64,000 nt of DNA from Sesamum alatum (Eukaryota; Streptophyta; Magnoliopsida; Lamiales; Pedaliaceae). The notes beneath the pieces were generated by a model. It saw only the letters and a list, made by a program, of their open reading frames with translations, was not told where the DNA came from and searched no databases. Position numbers and translations under genes: made by a program. Location of the stretch: the NCBI GenBank assembly GCA_034509735.1, contig JACGWO010000012.1:19807188-19871187 (forward strand), in the 5' to 3' direction. Shown here one piece after another: positions 22,421-34,250 of this stretch; the first letter of the stretch is position 1; the number at the start of each line of letters is the position of its first letter.

Positions 22421-23000
22421 ATCGTCGAATCTCAGCCCTTCGTCGTAGATCATCGGGTAGCTTCTCGTACTTCAAGTAGTCAATGAGCGGTTGCCAATCT
22501 TCCTCTTCAACTTTGAGAACCTCCACGACATGATTTTCTTTTTCTTGGAATGCGTCATCCTCATCATCACTGAAGACCGGTGGTATGATCCAATTCTTAT
22601 ATATTGGTACGCGTGTTTCCTTATCGGTCATCGATATAGTTGAAGCAAGCTTCGCAAATGCATCAGCTTGTTTATTATCCTTTCTTAATTGATGCTCAAG
22701 TTCTACATCTCTAGCCATCCCATCAACCTTCTTGCGTAGTCATGGTATGGAAGCAACTCAAGCTTTTTGACTTCGTAGAGACCAAGGAGCTGATTGATCA
22801 CTAACTGAGAGTCTCCATATACTTTCAGGTGTCGTTGCTTTATGTCAACTGCCATTTTTAATCCAAGGATTAAATCTTGGTATTTCGCCACATTATTTGA
22901 ACAGTTTTGAGTTAAAGTGAAGGGGTAGGGTAGGCCTTCCCCTTCAAATGTGACAAAGACAACCCCAACTCCGACTCCCTCTCTATGGGAAGCTTCATAA
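22421..23000 (-). pseudogene. Tat second, archaeal-type RNase H (aRNH) and linker
   Basis: The block YQDLILGLKMAVDIKQRHLK with VYGDSQLVINQL (22703-22891) and then LRKDNKQADAFAKLA near 22670 is the extra RNase H domain that marks the Tat lineage. It lies between the normal RNase H and integrase, as expected. A frameshift at about 22710 and a stop near 22900 break it. The linker toward integrase is acidic (FSDDEDDAF, VEEEDW). Confidence 0.9.
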
Positions 23001-24427
23001 AAATACGTTTTCCAAAGGGCGTAACTTCAACTAGAAAGACATCTTCGTTAGGCAAGTCATAAGACAACTCCCACTCGGCAGGCATGGGGTGATTAGCAGG
23101 AAAGTATGCTAAGACTTTCCCTTTCATGGATTTTTTAGGAATGTATATAATCTCGAATTGTTGCAGGTGAAGATACCATCTTGCGAGCCTATCAGAAAGC
23201 ACAGGCTTTGACATAACATATTTAAGAGGATTTGCCTTTGAGACCAGATGGACACTATGTGATTGAAAGTAATGCTTCAACTTCTAGATTGCAAAGATGA
23301 GCGCAAACATAGCTTTTCGATTGGTGAATAGTTGAGCTCATTTGGTGTCATCATTCTGCTTGAATAGTATAAAGCTTTCTCTTTTCCTTTGTTGTTCTTC
23401 TGGGCAAGTAAGATTTCTATAGAGCGCTCTTGAGCAGCAACGTAAAGGATTAAGGGGCTCCCGGGCACGAGTGCAACCACTACGGGAGGCCTCATTAAGT
23501 AAGACTTTATACTTCTGAATGTTTTATCACAAGCTTCATCCCACTCAAGGGGTATATCTTTCTTCATTAGACGACTAAATGGTTGACAACAGCCTGCTAG
23601 ATTTGAAATGAATCTCCAAAGATATGGGAGCTTTCCTTGCAAGCTCTTGAGCTCATAGATGTTTTGAGGTTCTGGCATTCTCAAAATGGCATCAATCTTA
23701 GCTTGCTCAAGTTTTATACCCGGCTGACGGACGACGAACCCAAGGAATTTTCGGAAGTAACTCCGATTGTACATTTGGAAGGATTCATCTTTAGTTGGTA
23801 TCTCCTCAAACGTTCGAAAAGCTTCCTCAAGTCATAAAGATGATCCCCTTATTTCTTTGACTTCACGACCCAGTCATCCACATAGCATTCTACATTCTTG
23901 TGGAGCATGTCGTTCGACAATTTTTTGCATTGCTCTTTGATATGTGGCACCGACATTCTTCAATCCAAAAGGCATGACTTTATAGCAACATATACCTTTA
24001 GGAGTGCGAAATGCCGTCAATTCTTCATCTGCTGGTGCCATACGTATTTGATTATATCCGGATGATCCACCATGAAAGATAGGGCTTCATGACTAGTAGT
24101 GGCGTCTATCATTAATTCAACAATAGGTAACGGGAAGTCATCTTTGGGGCATGTATTATTCAAGTCCCTGAAGTCAACACATACTCGTATCTGCCCATTT
24201 ATTTTTCTCATAGGAACGATGTTGGAAATCCACTCGGGATACTTGACTTCTTGAATGAAACCAAATTCAATGAGTTTGTTTACTTTGGCTTCAATTAATG
24301 GGATCAACTCAGGTTGGAATCTACCTTGGGCTCGTTTGACAGAACAAGCCCCTTTCTTTACTGATAGGTGGTGTACAACTACTTTTGGATCTAGCCCGGG
24401 CATTTCTTTGTAGGACCATGGAAACAC
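23001..24427 (-). pseudogene. Tat reverse transcriptase and RNase H (decayed)
   Basis: RT starts with FPWSYKEMPGLDPKVVVHHL (about 24427). It shows FIQEVKYPEWISNIV, RVCVDFRDLNNTCPKDDFPL (about 24150) and VMPFGLKNVGATYQRAMQ (about 23970), and keeps the catalytic YVDD at 23873-23884. A TAA stop at 23849-23851 follows within ten codons. The thumb and connection continue as KFLGFVVRQPGI (23740). RNase H shows LYVAAQERSIEILLAQ (about 23440) and LYYSSRMMTPNELNYSPIEK. Other breaks lie near 24020, 23790 and 23280. Confidence 0.92.
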
Positions 24428-26250
24428 GTCTTTGAACTATGTAGTAGTGCGACATATGCTTCCTCTTCTTTAGGGGTTAGCGAGGCGCTTGTGTAAATTG
24501 GCTGGGGATCTTCAATATCACCTAGATCGGCTTCCTTCAACTCATCAACTATGGCTTTAACACCCTCCTCAAGTTCTAAGGGAGCGTCTTCGACATCGTC
24601 TTCCCTAGAATTCTCATTTTTTATCAAGGTGATGTGGTAAGCTTGGGTCACATCTTCTTCAACGCCCCTGTTGATATGGTTAGATGATGCTACACTTTCT
24701 CTATCATCCTCGTCATCAAGTTGCATTTGCATGAAAACCACAGTTTGTGTTTTAACCTTCAAGACTCTACCACATGATATGGCTAAAGTCGTGTGACGTC
24801 TCATCCTACAACGAATCAAACTTCTAAGTTTCTGTGTACATGAGGACGCGATGTTTTTCTTTGATTGTGCGGCCACCTTGGATATGTCTTTCTTTGATAC
24901 ACCATTCTTCTCCGTGGACCAAGTCTATCGAAGACGGATTCGATTGTTGGATTTTTCATGCATCATCTTTTTATGCAGGCCAAGTTTGTTGAAGGCAGAC
25001 TCTCGTGGATTTTCTTTCCTTTGGTTATCTTAAGTTGAAGATAAACTTTCGCTGGCAGGGTTGCTACTGGAATTTTTTATGGCGATGCGGATAGGCTTAG
25101 GAGAGATAAAGCCAAGACCCACAAGAGAATTCGGGATCGCATGCCCCTTTTCCTTCAACATTATTTGGGTGGCGTTAAGTCCATGGAGCTTCTTATTGGT
25201 GGCTTCGGAAGGAAGTTTTCCAATGGCTAGCCTTTCTTGTGGATTATACCCTGCTTTAACAAGCAACTTGAAGGCTTTATGATCATATCATTCTCCATCT
25301 ATGGCCAACGTCTCATGTCCTTTTTCTTCTTCATGGGTTGAGGTTACAAATCTTTGAGTAGCGGCTTCGATGGTTTCTTCACTTTGATCTGAGCAATGGT
25401 AAAGTCAGACTCTTTGAAATTCAGCCTCAACGGCGGGTGGCCCATTACTCCTTACGCTTCGATCGTCATGTGACTTTGGTTTTTCTAAGAATGAAATCTT
25501 TTTTTCTCTTTTGGCAGTTTTGACATAGTACTTGGTGTAGGCAAAGTGCGATTTAGCTTCGGTAAAAGGTTTGGTATCACCGAGTACCTTTTTCACTATA
25601 CCATTGCGGCAATATTTGAAGCACTGATGCCATGTCAAAGGGACTACAGAATTTTCATGCAACCAAGGGCGGCCAAGAAGCATGTTGTAAGAAGTTTTGG
25701 CATCTATAACATGAAATAGTGCAGTCGACGCCTTATCATCCATCAATAGTTCCATTCTTATAATGCCGACAACTGTTTGTCCTCCTTGATTGAAGCATTG
25801 AATCATGAGACGACTGTTTGAGAGTTCGTCCATCGGGATTCCTAATTCTTTCAATGTGCGTAGGGGGTAAGATATTGACTGTAGAGCCTCCATTGATCAA
25901 TACTCTGTTCACCTTTTGTTCACATGCATATCCAATGACGAATAAAGGACAGTTATGAGGCTTGGACCTGATAAGCAAATCTTCATCGATGAAAGTGATT
26001 GTGGACATACACTCATCTGTATCAGAGGAATTTTTCTTTTCGGATGGTGCGTCCTCATTGGTCGCAGTATCGTTCCCATATGTGGTATTGCATGAAGCTT
26101 TATCGTCATCGACAGACCCACACTCGATCATGGTAACATGTGCTACCGCGGTATCTTCTTCAAGGGAGATTTTAACTTGGCGAGCTAGTTGCATAACCTT
26201 ATCCCTGAATACAAATCAATCTTGTATTGAATGCCCAATTAAAAGATGAT
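24428..26250 (-). pseudogene. Tat protease region and pol linker
   Basis: The protease keeps SYNMLLGRPWLHEN (about 25680-25640) and the segment LIKSRPHN-like to FVIGYACEQKVNRVLI before its active site. At the active site, where related Tat elements read DGGS, this copy reads NGGSTVNIL; the Asn codon is at 25892-25894, so the catalytic Asp is lost. A long variable linker follows toward RT, including KKLHGLNATQIML (about 25190), LGFISPKPIRIA and an acidic region (24500-24720). Several frameshifts lie between 24870 and 25410. Confidence 0.8.
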
Positions 26251-27278
26251 ATTTGCAGTACTTTGGGTCATCTATTCATTCGGCTTCTTCAGGTCGTTTC
26301 GCTTCGGGCAAGTCGATAAAGTTAGCCTGCAACAAGTCATCAAATATTCCGGGGACATCAGAATCAAGGAAAGGTTATTGCTTTGCTTGCATTTATTTCA
26401 AAGTTAGTTTTCTTTGCAGTCTTTCGTAAGGAGCGTTATTCTTCAAGGCAACGTTGTCTTTTATTGTGCTCCTAAGCTTGACTGGTGCTACATTCACTAT
26501 CATTGGAATTTTTGAAAAAGGTTTGCCCCCTTTCTTGATTTCTTGCCTTTCCTTGGTTCTACAGGGTTCTTGGACTGGTGGCGCTTCAACACCACCCGTT
26601 GCCATACTTAACTCCATATCATGTGCTTGAGTGGCTAAATCTTCGAATGATCTGGGTAAGATTCCATAAAGAATATACCGAAGGCCCCAATGCATCCCTT
26701 GAATGCACATCTCAATGGCAGAAGCTTTAGATAACCGATCTTTGCAGTTAAGGCTCAGATTCCTCCACTTATTGATATGATCGATGCCTGGCTCATCCTC
26801 CCACTGGCGGGAATTTGTAAGCTCAATCATGCTGGCGGTCCGCCAGTACTATAGAATCGATTGAGAAATTCTTGCTCTAGCTGTTCCCATCCATCAATCG
26901 GACCGGCCTCCAAATCAGTTATACTAATCAAATGCGTTTCCTTTCAGTGATCGGACAGACTATTTGACTAGATGATCCCCATATATTCCAGGGTTGTTGC
27001 ATGTTTCCATGAAGTTAGCCACGTATTTCTTAGGATTGCCCTTGCCATCAAATTGCTGGAACTTTGATAGTTGGTAGCCCATTGGCATCTTCAAGCTATC
27101 AATCCTTAGAGCGTAGGCTTGGAGTAGGTAAAGGATGACCTTGAGCTTCCATCGATCTTGCTTCTGGTGGTTCCTTCAATGAATTCTTTTAGTTGGTCCA
27201 ACGGAATCAGTCCATCAGACAAGACTTGAAGCTCTTTTGCAAGTTTATCCTTCTTAATATAATGTTGCTCTGTGGATA

Positions 27279-29406
27279 TGTGACGCCCATAAATTTTTAT
27301 ACATAATTATGGGGTTAATTGATAATCATTAAAAAAAAAATTTAGTTAATTAGTAGATATATTATAGATTAAATTATGATTATATTGAGACTTGAACGGT
27401 GTAATTGGAGCTTTACGAAAAAAAAAAAAATCTTGAGGTCAAATTATAAATTGAGGTATAAAATTGTAATTTTATTGAAGGCAATAAAAGAAATGATATA
27501 TATATTAAAAAAAAAAGAATTATATATAAATTATAATAATCACTAAAGTGGAGATACACTTTTAGGGGGGCCACGTGTATCTAAATTATAACAAAGCACC
27601 CCACTTTTAATTTACATATATATATATATATATATATAATAATGGACAAAAAGTTTATCCTAATTCCAATTAGCAGTAGAATTGAGCATTTCGTCGGCTC
27701 CCGCGAAAGAGGTAATTAAGGCATATTTTAAAATTTCTAATTAATTGTATATTAATATTAAATAATTAGTGCATTTATTAAATGTTAATTATACTATTCG
27801 ATTTAGTGTTTAACCGGAAAATTTTATGAATTTGAGTATTTATAATTAGTGCCTGGTTAAATGTCTCAATTAAATTAGGGGTGTTATAATTAATAGCTTA
27901 AACTGCTTAATTTACTAGATTTACTAATTTCTACAATTGATTGGCTTAGTTTAATCGGGTTGAAAAAATTTATTTGAGAAATATTATAGAATATATTTGA
28001 AAATGTTATATTTAGTAAAGATAAGTATATTTTGAGATAAATATAATTCAAGAATTGTTATTATGAATGGTAGTTATAATAGGATGGAGGGTTTAATGAA
28101 ATATTGACAGATTGGTGAAATATTATATATATAAATACTATTTAATATTTTATTTTAGGAATTGACATTCTAGATATTAATTATACGTATTATACCTTAT
28201 GATAGGACACGGGGATAAAGTAGATGATCGTACGACTTCATATCAGCTAGCTAAATCTGTATAAGATCGAGGTAAGTAAATAATTAGTGCTGCTTATATA
28301 TGTTCCTTTTTCCTGTTAGTGTTGTGTACGTAAATAATTAGTATTATTTGTATATGTTTCATTTCTTGATAATATTACTTTTATGTGAGCCTATGATTAA
28401 TTCGTGCTTGACTAATCTATTTTGAACTGTACGAGTGGTTAATGATTACTTTGAAATGATTATGTCGTGAAAATGAAATGAGGAAGATATGTCATTGGCT
28501 GTTTGATACCAGTGTTATGTGCTTGTACGTGAAAAATGCTGCTATGTGGTTTTATGTGGCTAGTTGGCTTACAAGAACGGTGATATGTGGAATCGAGGGA
28601 GTGATGGAAATTGAATGCAATTATGATATGAATACCCCTTGATGTTGTTGAATAGCCTATATAGAAAAATAAAATGAAAAGAGCTATGATGCGATGTGAA
28701 AAGAGCTATGATGCGAAATGAAAGAGCTATGATGCGAAATGAGATTGATGAGCCTGTGTAGCATGTCAAGGGGATTCATGTATATATATGAATGAATAGT
28801 GAGGTTGAGTTGGTGGGGAAAAACACTATATCACCTTTTTGGTAAGCCAACTAGGAAAATATAAGTTTGATTGGTTATCGTGTTATTAAATGACTACGTG
28901 GAGAAATAAAATGAAATGTGCTTGATTAAGTTGATTATATTATATACGTTGCTTGTCTTTGTCTTGTTGATATAATTGAGGTGCGTGTATAGTGGTACCG
29001 GTTATTTACTTATTGAGTTGCAGGCTCATCCCTCTGCTAATAATTTCAGGTGTAGATTTTGCTGTGCCTACTCACGACAGCTAGGTCCACATTTTGCATC
29101 CCAGTCAGGTCGGGCCAGTATGCAGTTTTCTCCTCCTTGTAAATAGAAATAGAAGTCTCATTTTGAATTAAAGGCGAGAATAGCATGTGAACTAGTTATA
29201 ATAGTCCCATTTTTTATGTACTTGATATATATGTATATATGATCTTGCGGATGAGATATTAAATATTCTTGTTGTGATGATGAGACTATGTGTATATATA
29301 CTCAACAGGGGCTACATTATGTGCCTAATTATACATATAATTAGGGTTTACATTAAGGGTGATATTTAGGGAAGATATAGTCGTAGTGCCGTTAGAGGGT
29401 GCTACA
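27279..29406 (+). mobile_element. Solo LTR 1 (2128 bp), probably Tekay/Del-like Ty3/gypsy, nested in Tat gag
   Basis: It starts TGTGACGCCCATAAATTT and ends GTTAGAGGGTGCTACA, with a perfect 5-bp GGATA duplication. No internal coding region is present, so it is a solo LTR left by LTR-LTR recombination. The start sequence, length and the GCAGGCTCATCCCTCTGC region near 29022 resemble long Tekay-type LTRs, and sense is probably plus. A (TA)n run lies at 27617-27640. It is younger than the host Tat element. Confidence 0.92.
28678..28743 (+). repeat. ~20-bp direct repeat, three copies, inside solo LTR 1
   Basis: The unit AGAGCTATGATGCGAAATGA occurs three times in a row with small changes. Confidence 0.85.
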
Positions 29407-29536
29407 GGATACTTCTGCTTCATCATGAGCCTCAACTTGTTTCTCTCGAATATGGCTTGTGTCAACATTTTCTTACTTGTTGATCAACCTAGCAATTTGG
29501 GCATCTTGCTCCTGGACATACTTTGTGAGTCCTTCG

Positions 29537-31567
29537 TGTAAGCGAAACAGATCGGCCCGGGAGAGGGCGCGTGCGGAAGCATGGGGGCGTTTGATACGAA
29601 CCGAAAATGTAAACATGCATAATCAAGCAAAATTTAAAACCGATCAAGGGTTGTTCCCTGATTCTCCTGGGCGTCCACTGTATCTCAAAATAAAATAAAG
29701 CATGCAAGATTCATGGAGGCCATAGGGTAGAACGAAGAAACAGAATCGTAACAAGTGTACTCACCCTTGTAGCTTTCTTCGTTCGGCTACACGCTTTGTT
29801 CTCGGATTTGCCACATAGATCCCAACGTAGAGATTCTCCAAATCATCCATGCAATTCACTGAAATCTTGATACCCTCGTGCTAGCAAGATATTAAAGAGA
29901 AGGGGAGAACAATCGACCAAACGCTATTGTTTAACGTGATCGATCGTTCATATTTTTCCTTGAATCAAATCAAGAAAACAAAGAAGCTTTTGGAGGTGGA
30001 GAAGAAATGAGAGGTGGCCAAGAGGGAGAGGGGCGATCGCATGTGAGATGAGTGTGAGAGTTGTGTGTGTTGTGAGTTTAAATATAGAGTAGTATTTCTA
30101 CTCCTACTCAAACTCTTCTAAAGAGACACGCTTTGGTGACTATTAGGACTTTGATCTAGTCAAATCCTAGTCAACAAAGGGTTTGATTAAGTCCAACTTA
30201 ATCCTAGCCCTTCATCTCATCTAGCCCCTAGATTGAATCTCGTCTATACATTCTTGATGGGCTTTATGGAATGGACCTTTAAATCTAAATTAAATAGTCC
30301 AAAAGTCCTAATGGGCTTCTAGTATAAATCTAATAAATACTTGAGCCCCCAAATAAACATTTCCACCTTTTTAATCTAATTAAAAGGGAAAAGCACATCC
30401 TCTAATCTCATAAATCTAATTTATGAATCAAGCCTAATTAATCCCATTAATCCTCAAAGGCTCGACACTTCAAAAGAGGACCAGTTTAATCTAATTAAAT
30501 TATCTCATCACTCGGAATTAATTCTGAATTAATTCCTTCACTTCCAGTGAATTATGTGTGACTCTTTAGATTCACCTTTAGCTAGACTTGGTCGAATCTC
30601 CAATCATTCCATGATCGGAATTTGTCTGTCACCATGGGTGGCCGTCTAGAAACGGTCCATAGCACTAGAGACTAGGTGAAATTATGGCGTGAGCATTTAA
30701 GCTCCCGAGTGCATACAAGTATGGTCCTTTTGTCTACCATCTCACAACTATAGTCTAGGTATGGAATTTGGACGTCGGTCCCCATCCTTGGCTTAAGCCT
30801 TTACTCGCTCACCCACTGAAATGTCACTGGGATCCTATCCCTCTGTTCAGTCACTGTGATCACAGATTTTATAGGGAACGAATCTCAGAGTGTAAGGGAG
30901 ACACTACTGTCAAATGTTGACAGGAGACGAATTCTTTCTTGGAACTCACTGTCTACACTACATATTCTGACTATACTAGATAGAGCTTATAGCAACCAAG
31001 TCTTTCGACCTGGTAGCCTTTCGCCAAATTTAAGATACAGGCATGGTGTGTATGTGACTGCCGTAGTCTCTCAAGTCTGATGACTAATCTCGTACTATAA
31101 GAGCCGGGAATACAAGTCATACCGACCAACCCACTCAAAGCTTTCCATATAATGATTCCCGCGAGTCACCTCAGTTAGTCGACAACGAGCCAACTAACCT
31201 ATTAACATTGCATGGATGACCCTCGTCACTTGTCGATGAAACACGACTGCAATCCTTAGTGCAAGTCTTGTTCGGACCCTTGATACCCAATCTCGAGGTC
31301 CTTGACTTGGAGGGTTTCTGACCGACCCACAGAGGCTGGATTCATGACTATCAACCTATTCACAATCCAGCCTCTTGGATTAACGTATCCGGTTTGTGGG
31401 TTGTGCTTGTGCGTTGAATAGTAATACAAATAAGTGAACACAATCAAAGTATAAAACGCCATAAACTAAACATCACTTTTATTCAAAACAATTTATTTAT
31501 ACCACAATTGTCAGAAACAGGTTACATAAGCCCAATGAGATTGGTTTCACGGTCACCTATTCTAACA
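29537..31567 (-). mobile_element. Solo LTR 2 (2031 bp), probably Ty1/copia, nested in Tat gag
   Basis: On the minus strand it begins TGTTAGAATAGGTGACCGTG and ends GTTTCGCTTACA. CTTCG at 29532-29536 and 31568-31572 is a perfect 5-bp duplication. There is no pol or gag inside, so it is a solo LTR. The TGTTAG start and the length suggest a SIRE/Maximus-like copia LTR, which is an inference. A TATA-like GGTATAAATAAATTG lies near 31500 on the minus strand. It entered gag 126 bp from the first solo LTR. Confidence 0.9.
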
Positions 31568-31940
31568 CTTCGATGGATCTTTTCAAACTTTTGCTCTTCT
31601 AAGGTTGTAGCATTCATCACCATGAACGGGGCGACATCCATTATGAAGGAGTAGCTAGACACAGAGCGAGGAGATGACGGAGGAGACTTGTCTTCGTCAT
31701 CTTCACTTGTATGGCTAGGTACAAATATGTCCTTCTGAGCTGACTCAATGGGATGAGTCGTCTGGGAAGATTCCTGAAGTTTCTTCAACATGCTCCTTGT
31801 AGTAACCCCGATACTCTTGGTAGTAGAACTTGAAGACTTCGATGTGGCGAGTTTGGAATTCACCGTCTTCATAGCTTTTGCTTGAGTATCCATTTAAATA
31901 CTTCAGACTTTAATGAAGGGAAGAGATGGGAGATAGACGG

Positions 31941-31957
31941 TCCCACTGGGCGTGCCA
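31941..31957 (-). promoter_or_regulatory. Primer binding site of the Tat element
   Basis: On the minus strand the LTR ends TTTACA, followed by AATTT and TGGCACGCCCAGTGGGA. This sequence is characteristic of a large group of Tat elements. I do not assign the tRNA. Confidence 0.7.
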
Positions 31958-32351
31958 AAATTTGTAAACAGATTTTTGTGTTCCTGAATTTATTGAAATA
32001 AGAAAATATTACAAATAAATTCTTCGAATTTGATTGAATTTTTGAAGGTGTGAAGTCTCTATTTGGAACCTCTGATTCTTCACTTCAAGAACATGATCTT
32101 CAATTTCGAAAATTTTGGAAGTGAAATTTAACGTTTGATCTCCTTCGACGTTGACTTTGGCTTGAATAACATTAATTTCGGGGTTGTTGACTTCTTCCTG
32201 AATTAAACGCAATAAATTTAGAGATATTTGACTTGAACTTGAATATTTCTTGGTGGATTTGAGACTTTGACCTTCCGCTAAGGTAGACTTGAATCTTGAT
32301 AACGTTAATTCGTGGATCTTTTGACTTCTTCTCGAATCGAATGTTGACTTT

Positions 32352-33953
32352 AAGTTTCCTTTAATGCCAAGCTTCGAGAATAACACCTCATCCGCAGTAG
32401 ACCACTGGCCATGCACCCCAAAGGTTCAGGAAGGGTTATGAGTCAACTTAGGACGAACTGTTTTTTCCTCTTTACGCGAAAGGGGCTCGCAGTACTTCGT
32501 GGCTCTTCTAAACCAAAACTTGATCCACTTGTCAGCAGAAACTTGGGAGGATTGACCATCGTTACTACTCCTTCGAAGCAAATGGTAAGTGTGGAGCAGG
32601 AATTTGCAAGAGCGATGCACAAGTCTTCGTCGCATCTCGTCGACGCAGTTAAGCTCCTTGGGGCTTGGGACGACTTCGTCGTAAAGGAGTCCAGTAATAG
32701 AAAGCAGCAAGGGTATGCACATCCGACAACAAGATAGACAACTCTCTGAAGGATGTCAAAAGAGTGTTAGTTGACGGGCACCACGCTTCAAAGAATGCCT
32801 TGATGATGTCGGAATTGTGGTCGTAAGTAAACAATGAGGCGTACACAACGTCATATACTTAAGCGGCAACTAGCTTGTGTTCGCACCGGCTGAGTATGTC
32901 TTTTGTACACTCTCAAAATCCTTTGATGTAGCAAAACTCGCCGGCAAATTGAATAGTGTCGCCCACTTGGCCTTCTCTTCAATGATGCGATGGCCTAATG
33001 TCGGTAGAAGACTCGGTTCGTCAGAACAACGGTGATGAGTTACTTGCAAAGACCACACCTTAGAAGTCTTGCTCAGTGGAACTTCTCGAGATCATTGCTC
33101 CGTGTAAAGTAGATGCGTCAATCTCGGTCATTGCTTCCCATATCGACTGATAAGAGGAGTATGAGTCATCAAAGTTGTTCCTTTCTCCATGGGTTGACTT
33201 TCAACGTCAAGAATGACTAAGTTTTGTTGATCGGAGGAAAAGGACTCGTACTTAAAGTGAACCATGTTGCAAGCTATCACAAAAAGAAAAATGAAAGGAT
33301 TTAATTGAGTCAAAAAAATCAACTCAAATAAATCATACGTATTTACGTTCAATCAAAATAGTAGCAGTTATTGAATCACATGCAATGATACGATGGCTCA
33401 TACATTAAATATTTGCATAGACCAAATGAGAAATGGTGAGTGGATCGATCACTTTATTTTGGAAAAGATGATGTTTGATGGCCCATTTAATTTCTGCATG
33501 GCCCGAGACGGTGAAATCGGTGAAGTCCCAAACTCTTTCAATATTAACGTGAAACTTGAAATACCAGACAAGAAACTTTAAATTAGAATGTTTGTCTATT
33601 AAAGTGATACGTATATTAAGCCTTCCCACTTAATATTCCTCTAAAAGCCAATTTTGAAAAAATAAATAGGAGGGGCCAAAGCAAGTGTTTCATAGTCCAG
33701 TGCCAAGCAAGCAATCACAAATCTCTTTTGACAAATGCAATCAGAAGGATGAGTAAACAAAGGGAAATTGTCATTTTACATTCTGCACAAAACTCTTGTT
33801 GCGTTGATGACAGTGACTCATCCAAAGCTTCACCAAGCCACCAGCTCGAAAGAGTCAGAGGAACTCCGAAGAAAAAAAAAATTGAGGCTAAAAGATACAG
33901 TAAAATCCAAGTCATGCATGTTCGAAATAATCAAATCATCAAGAAGCAAACTG
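32352..33953 (-). pseudogene. Inverted partial copy of the PMD region inside the 5' LTR
   Basis: The block is the reverse complement of about 17408-18967, with moderate divergence. On the minus strand it reads DQQNLVILDVESQPMEKGTT (33230), then ATLFNLPAS-ATSKDF (32950), SLFTYDHNSDIIKAFFEAWC (32840), YDEVVPSPKEL, ADKWIKFWFRRATKY and RPKLTHN (32450). It stops just after GKWS-ADEVLFSKLGI. The second half of PMD and the coiled-coil tail are absent. Stops and frameshifts prevent a full product. Junctions coincide with short shared sequences (AAATTTG at the right, ACTTT at the left). It lies in sense downstream of the LTR promoter. Confidence 0.88.
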
Positions 33954-34238
33954 AAAATTTGGAGATATTTGATTTGAACTTGAATAATTCTTGGTGGATT
34001 TGAGGCCCTGATCTTCCGCTAAGGTGGACTTGCTTCTTGATAACGTTAATTCGTGGGTCTTTTGACTTCTTCTCGAATCGAATGTTGACTTTGGATGACT
34101 TCCACGACGAGCGACTTGATTCTTGCCTTGAACGTTGTGCATCTTCGTTGATTTGCGCTTGAGATGATTTGGAGGCTCTCTTGCTTGTGTCTTCACTTGT
34201 CTTTAATTGTGTGTGTCTTGAAATGAGTTTTAAGGACC

Positions 34239-34250
34239 CCTTTATATAGT
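34239..34250 (-). promoter_or_regulatory. TATA-like element of the Tat 5' LTR
   Basis: On the minus strand ACTATATAAAGG matches the plant TATA consensus. A homologous ATATATAAATGA sits at the same place in the 3' LTR. It lies about 290 bp upstream of the inverted PMD block and points toward it. Confidence 0.55.

Larger units (their letters stand above)
27274..29411 (+). repeat. 5-bp target-site duplications GGATA flanking solo LTR 1
   Basis: GGATA at 27274-27278 and at 29407-29411 are identical and sit exactly against the TG and CA ends of the solo LTR. Confidence 0.93.
26393..31893 (-). pseudogene. Tat gag, split into three parts by two nested solo LTRs
   Basis: The ATG at 31893-31891 opens MDTQAKAMKTVNSKLATSKS, a Ser/Lys/Thr-rich N-terminus with GVTTRSMLKKLQES. 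The first part ends at 31573. The second part (29412-29531) carries LTKYVQEQDAQIARLINK. The third (26393-27278) has IPLDQLKEFIEGTTRSKIDG, then WEQLEQEFLNRFYST and IELTNSRQWEDEP. It goes on to HINKWRNLSLNCKDRLSKAS and ATQAHDMELSMA, all standard Tat gag core motifs. The frame joins across the first solo LTR when it and one copy of its duplication are left out. A stop after LINK and a one-base shift at the second insertion site show decay. Confidence 0.9.

Noticed and set aside
31522..31566. C-terminal residues after KIHR in the long gag N-terminal frame
   Set aside because: This part is read-through into the nested solo LTR (its TGTTAGAATAGG end); gag sequence stops at the CTTCG duplication at 31568-31572.
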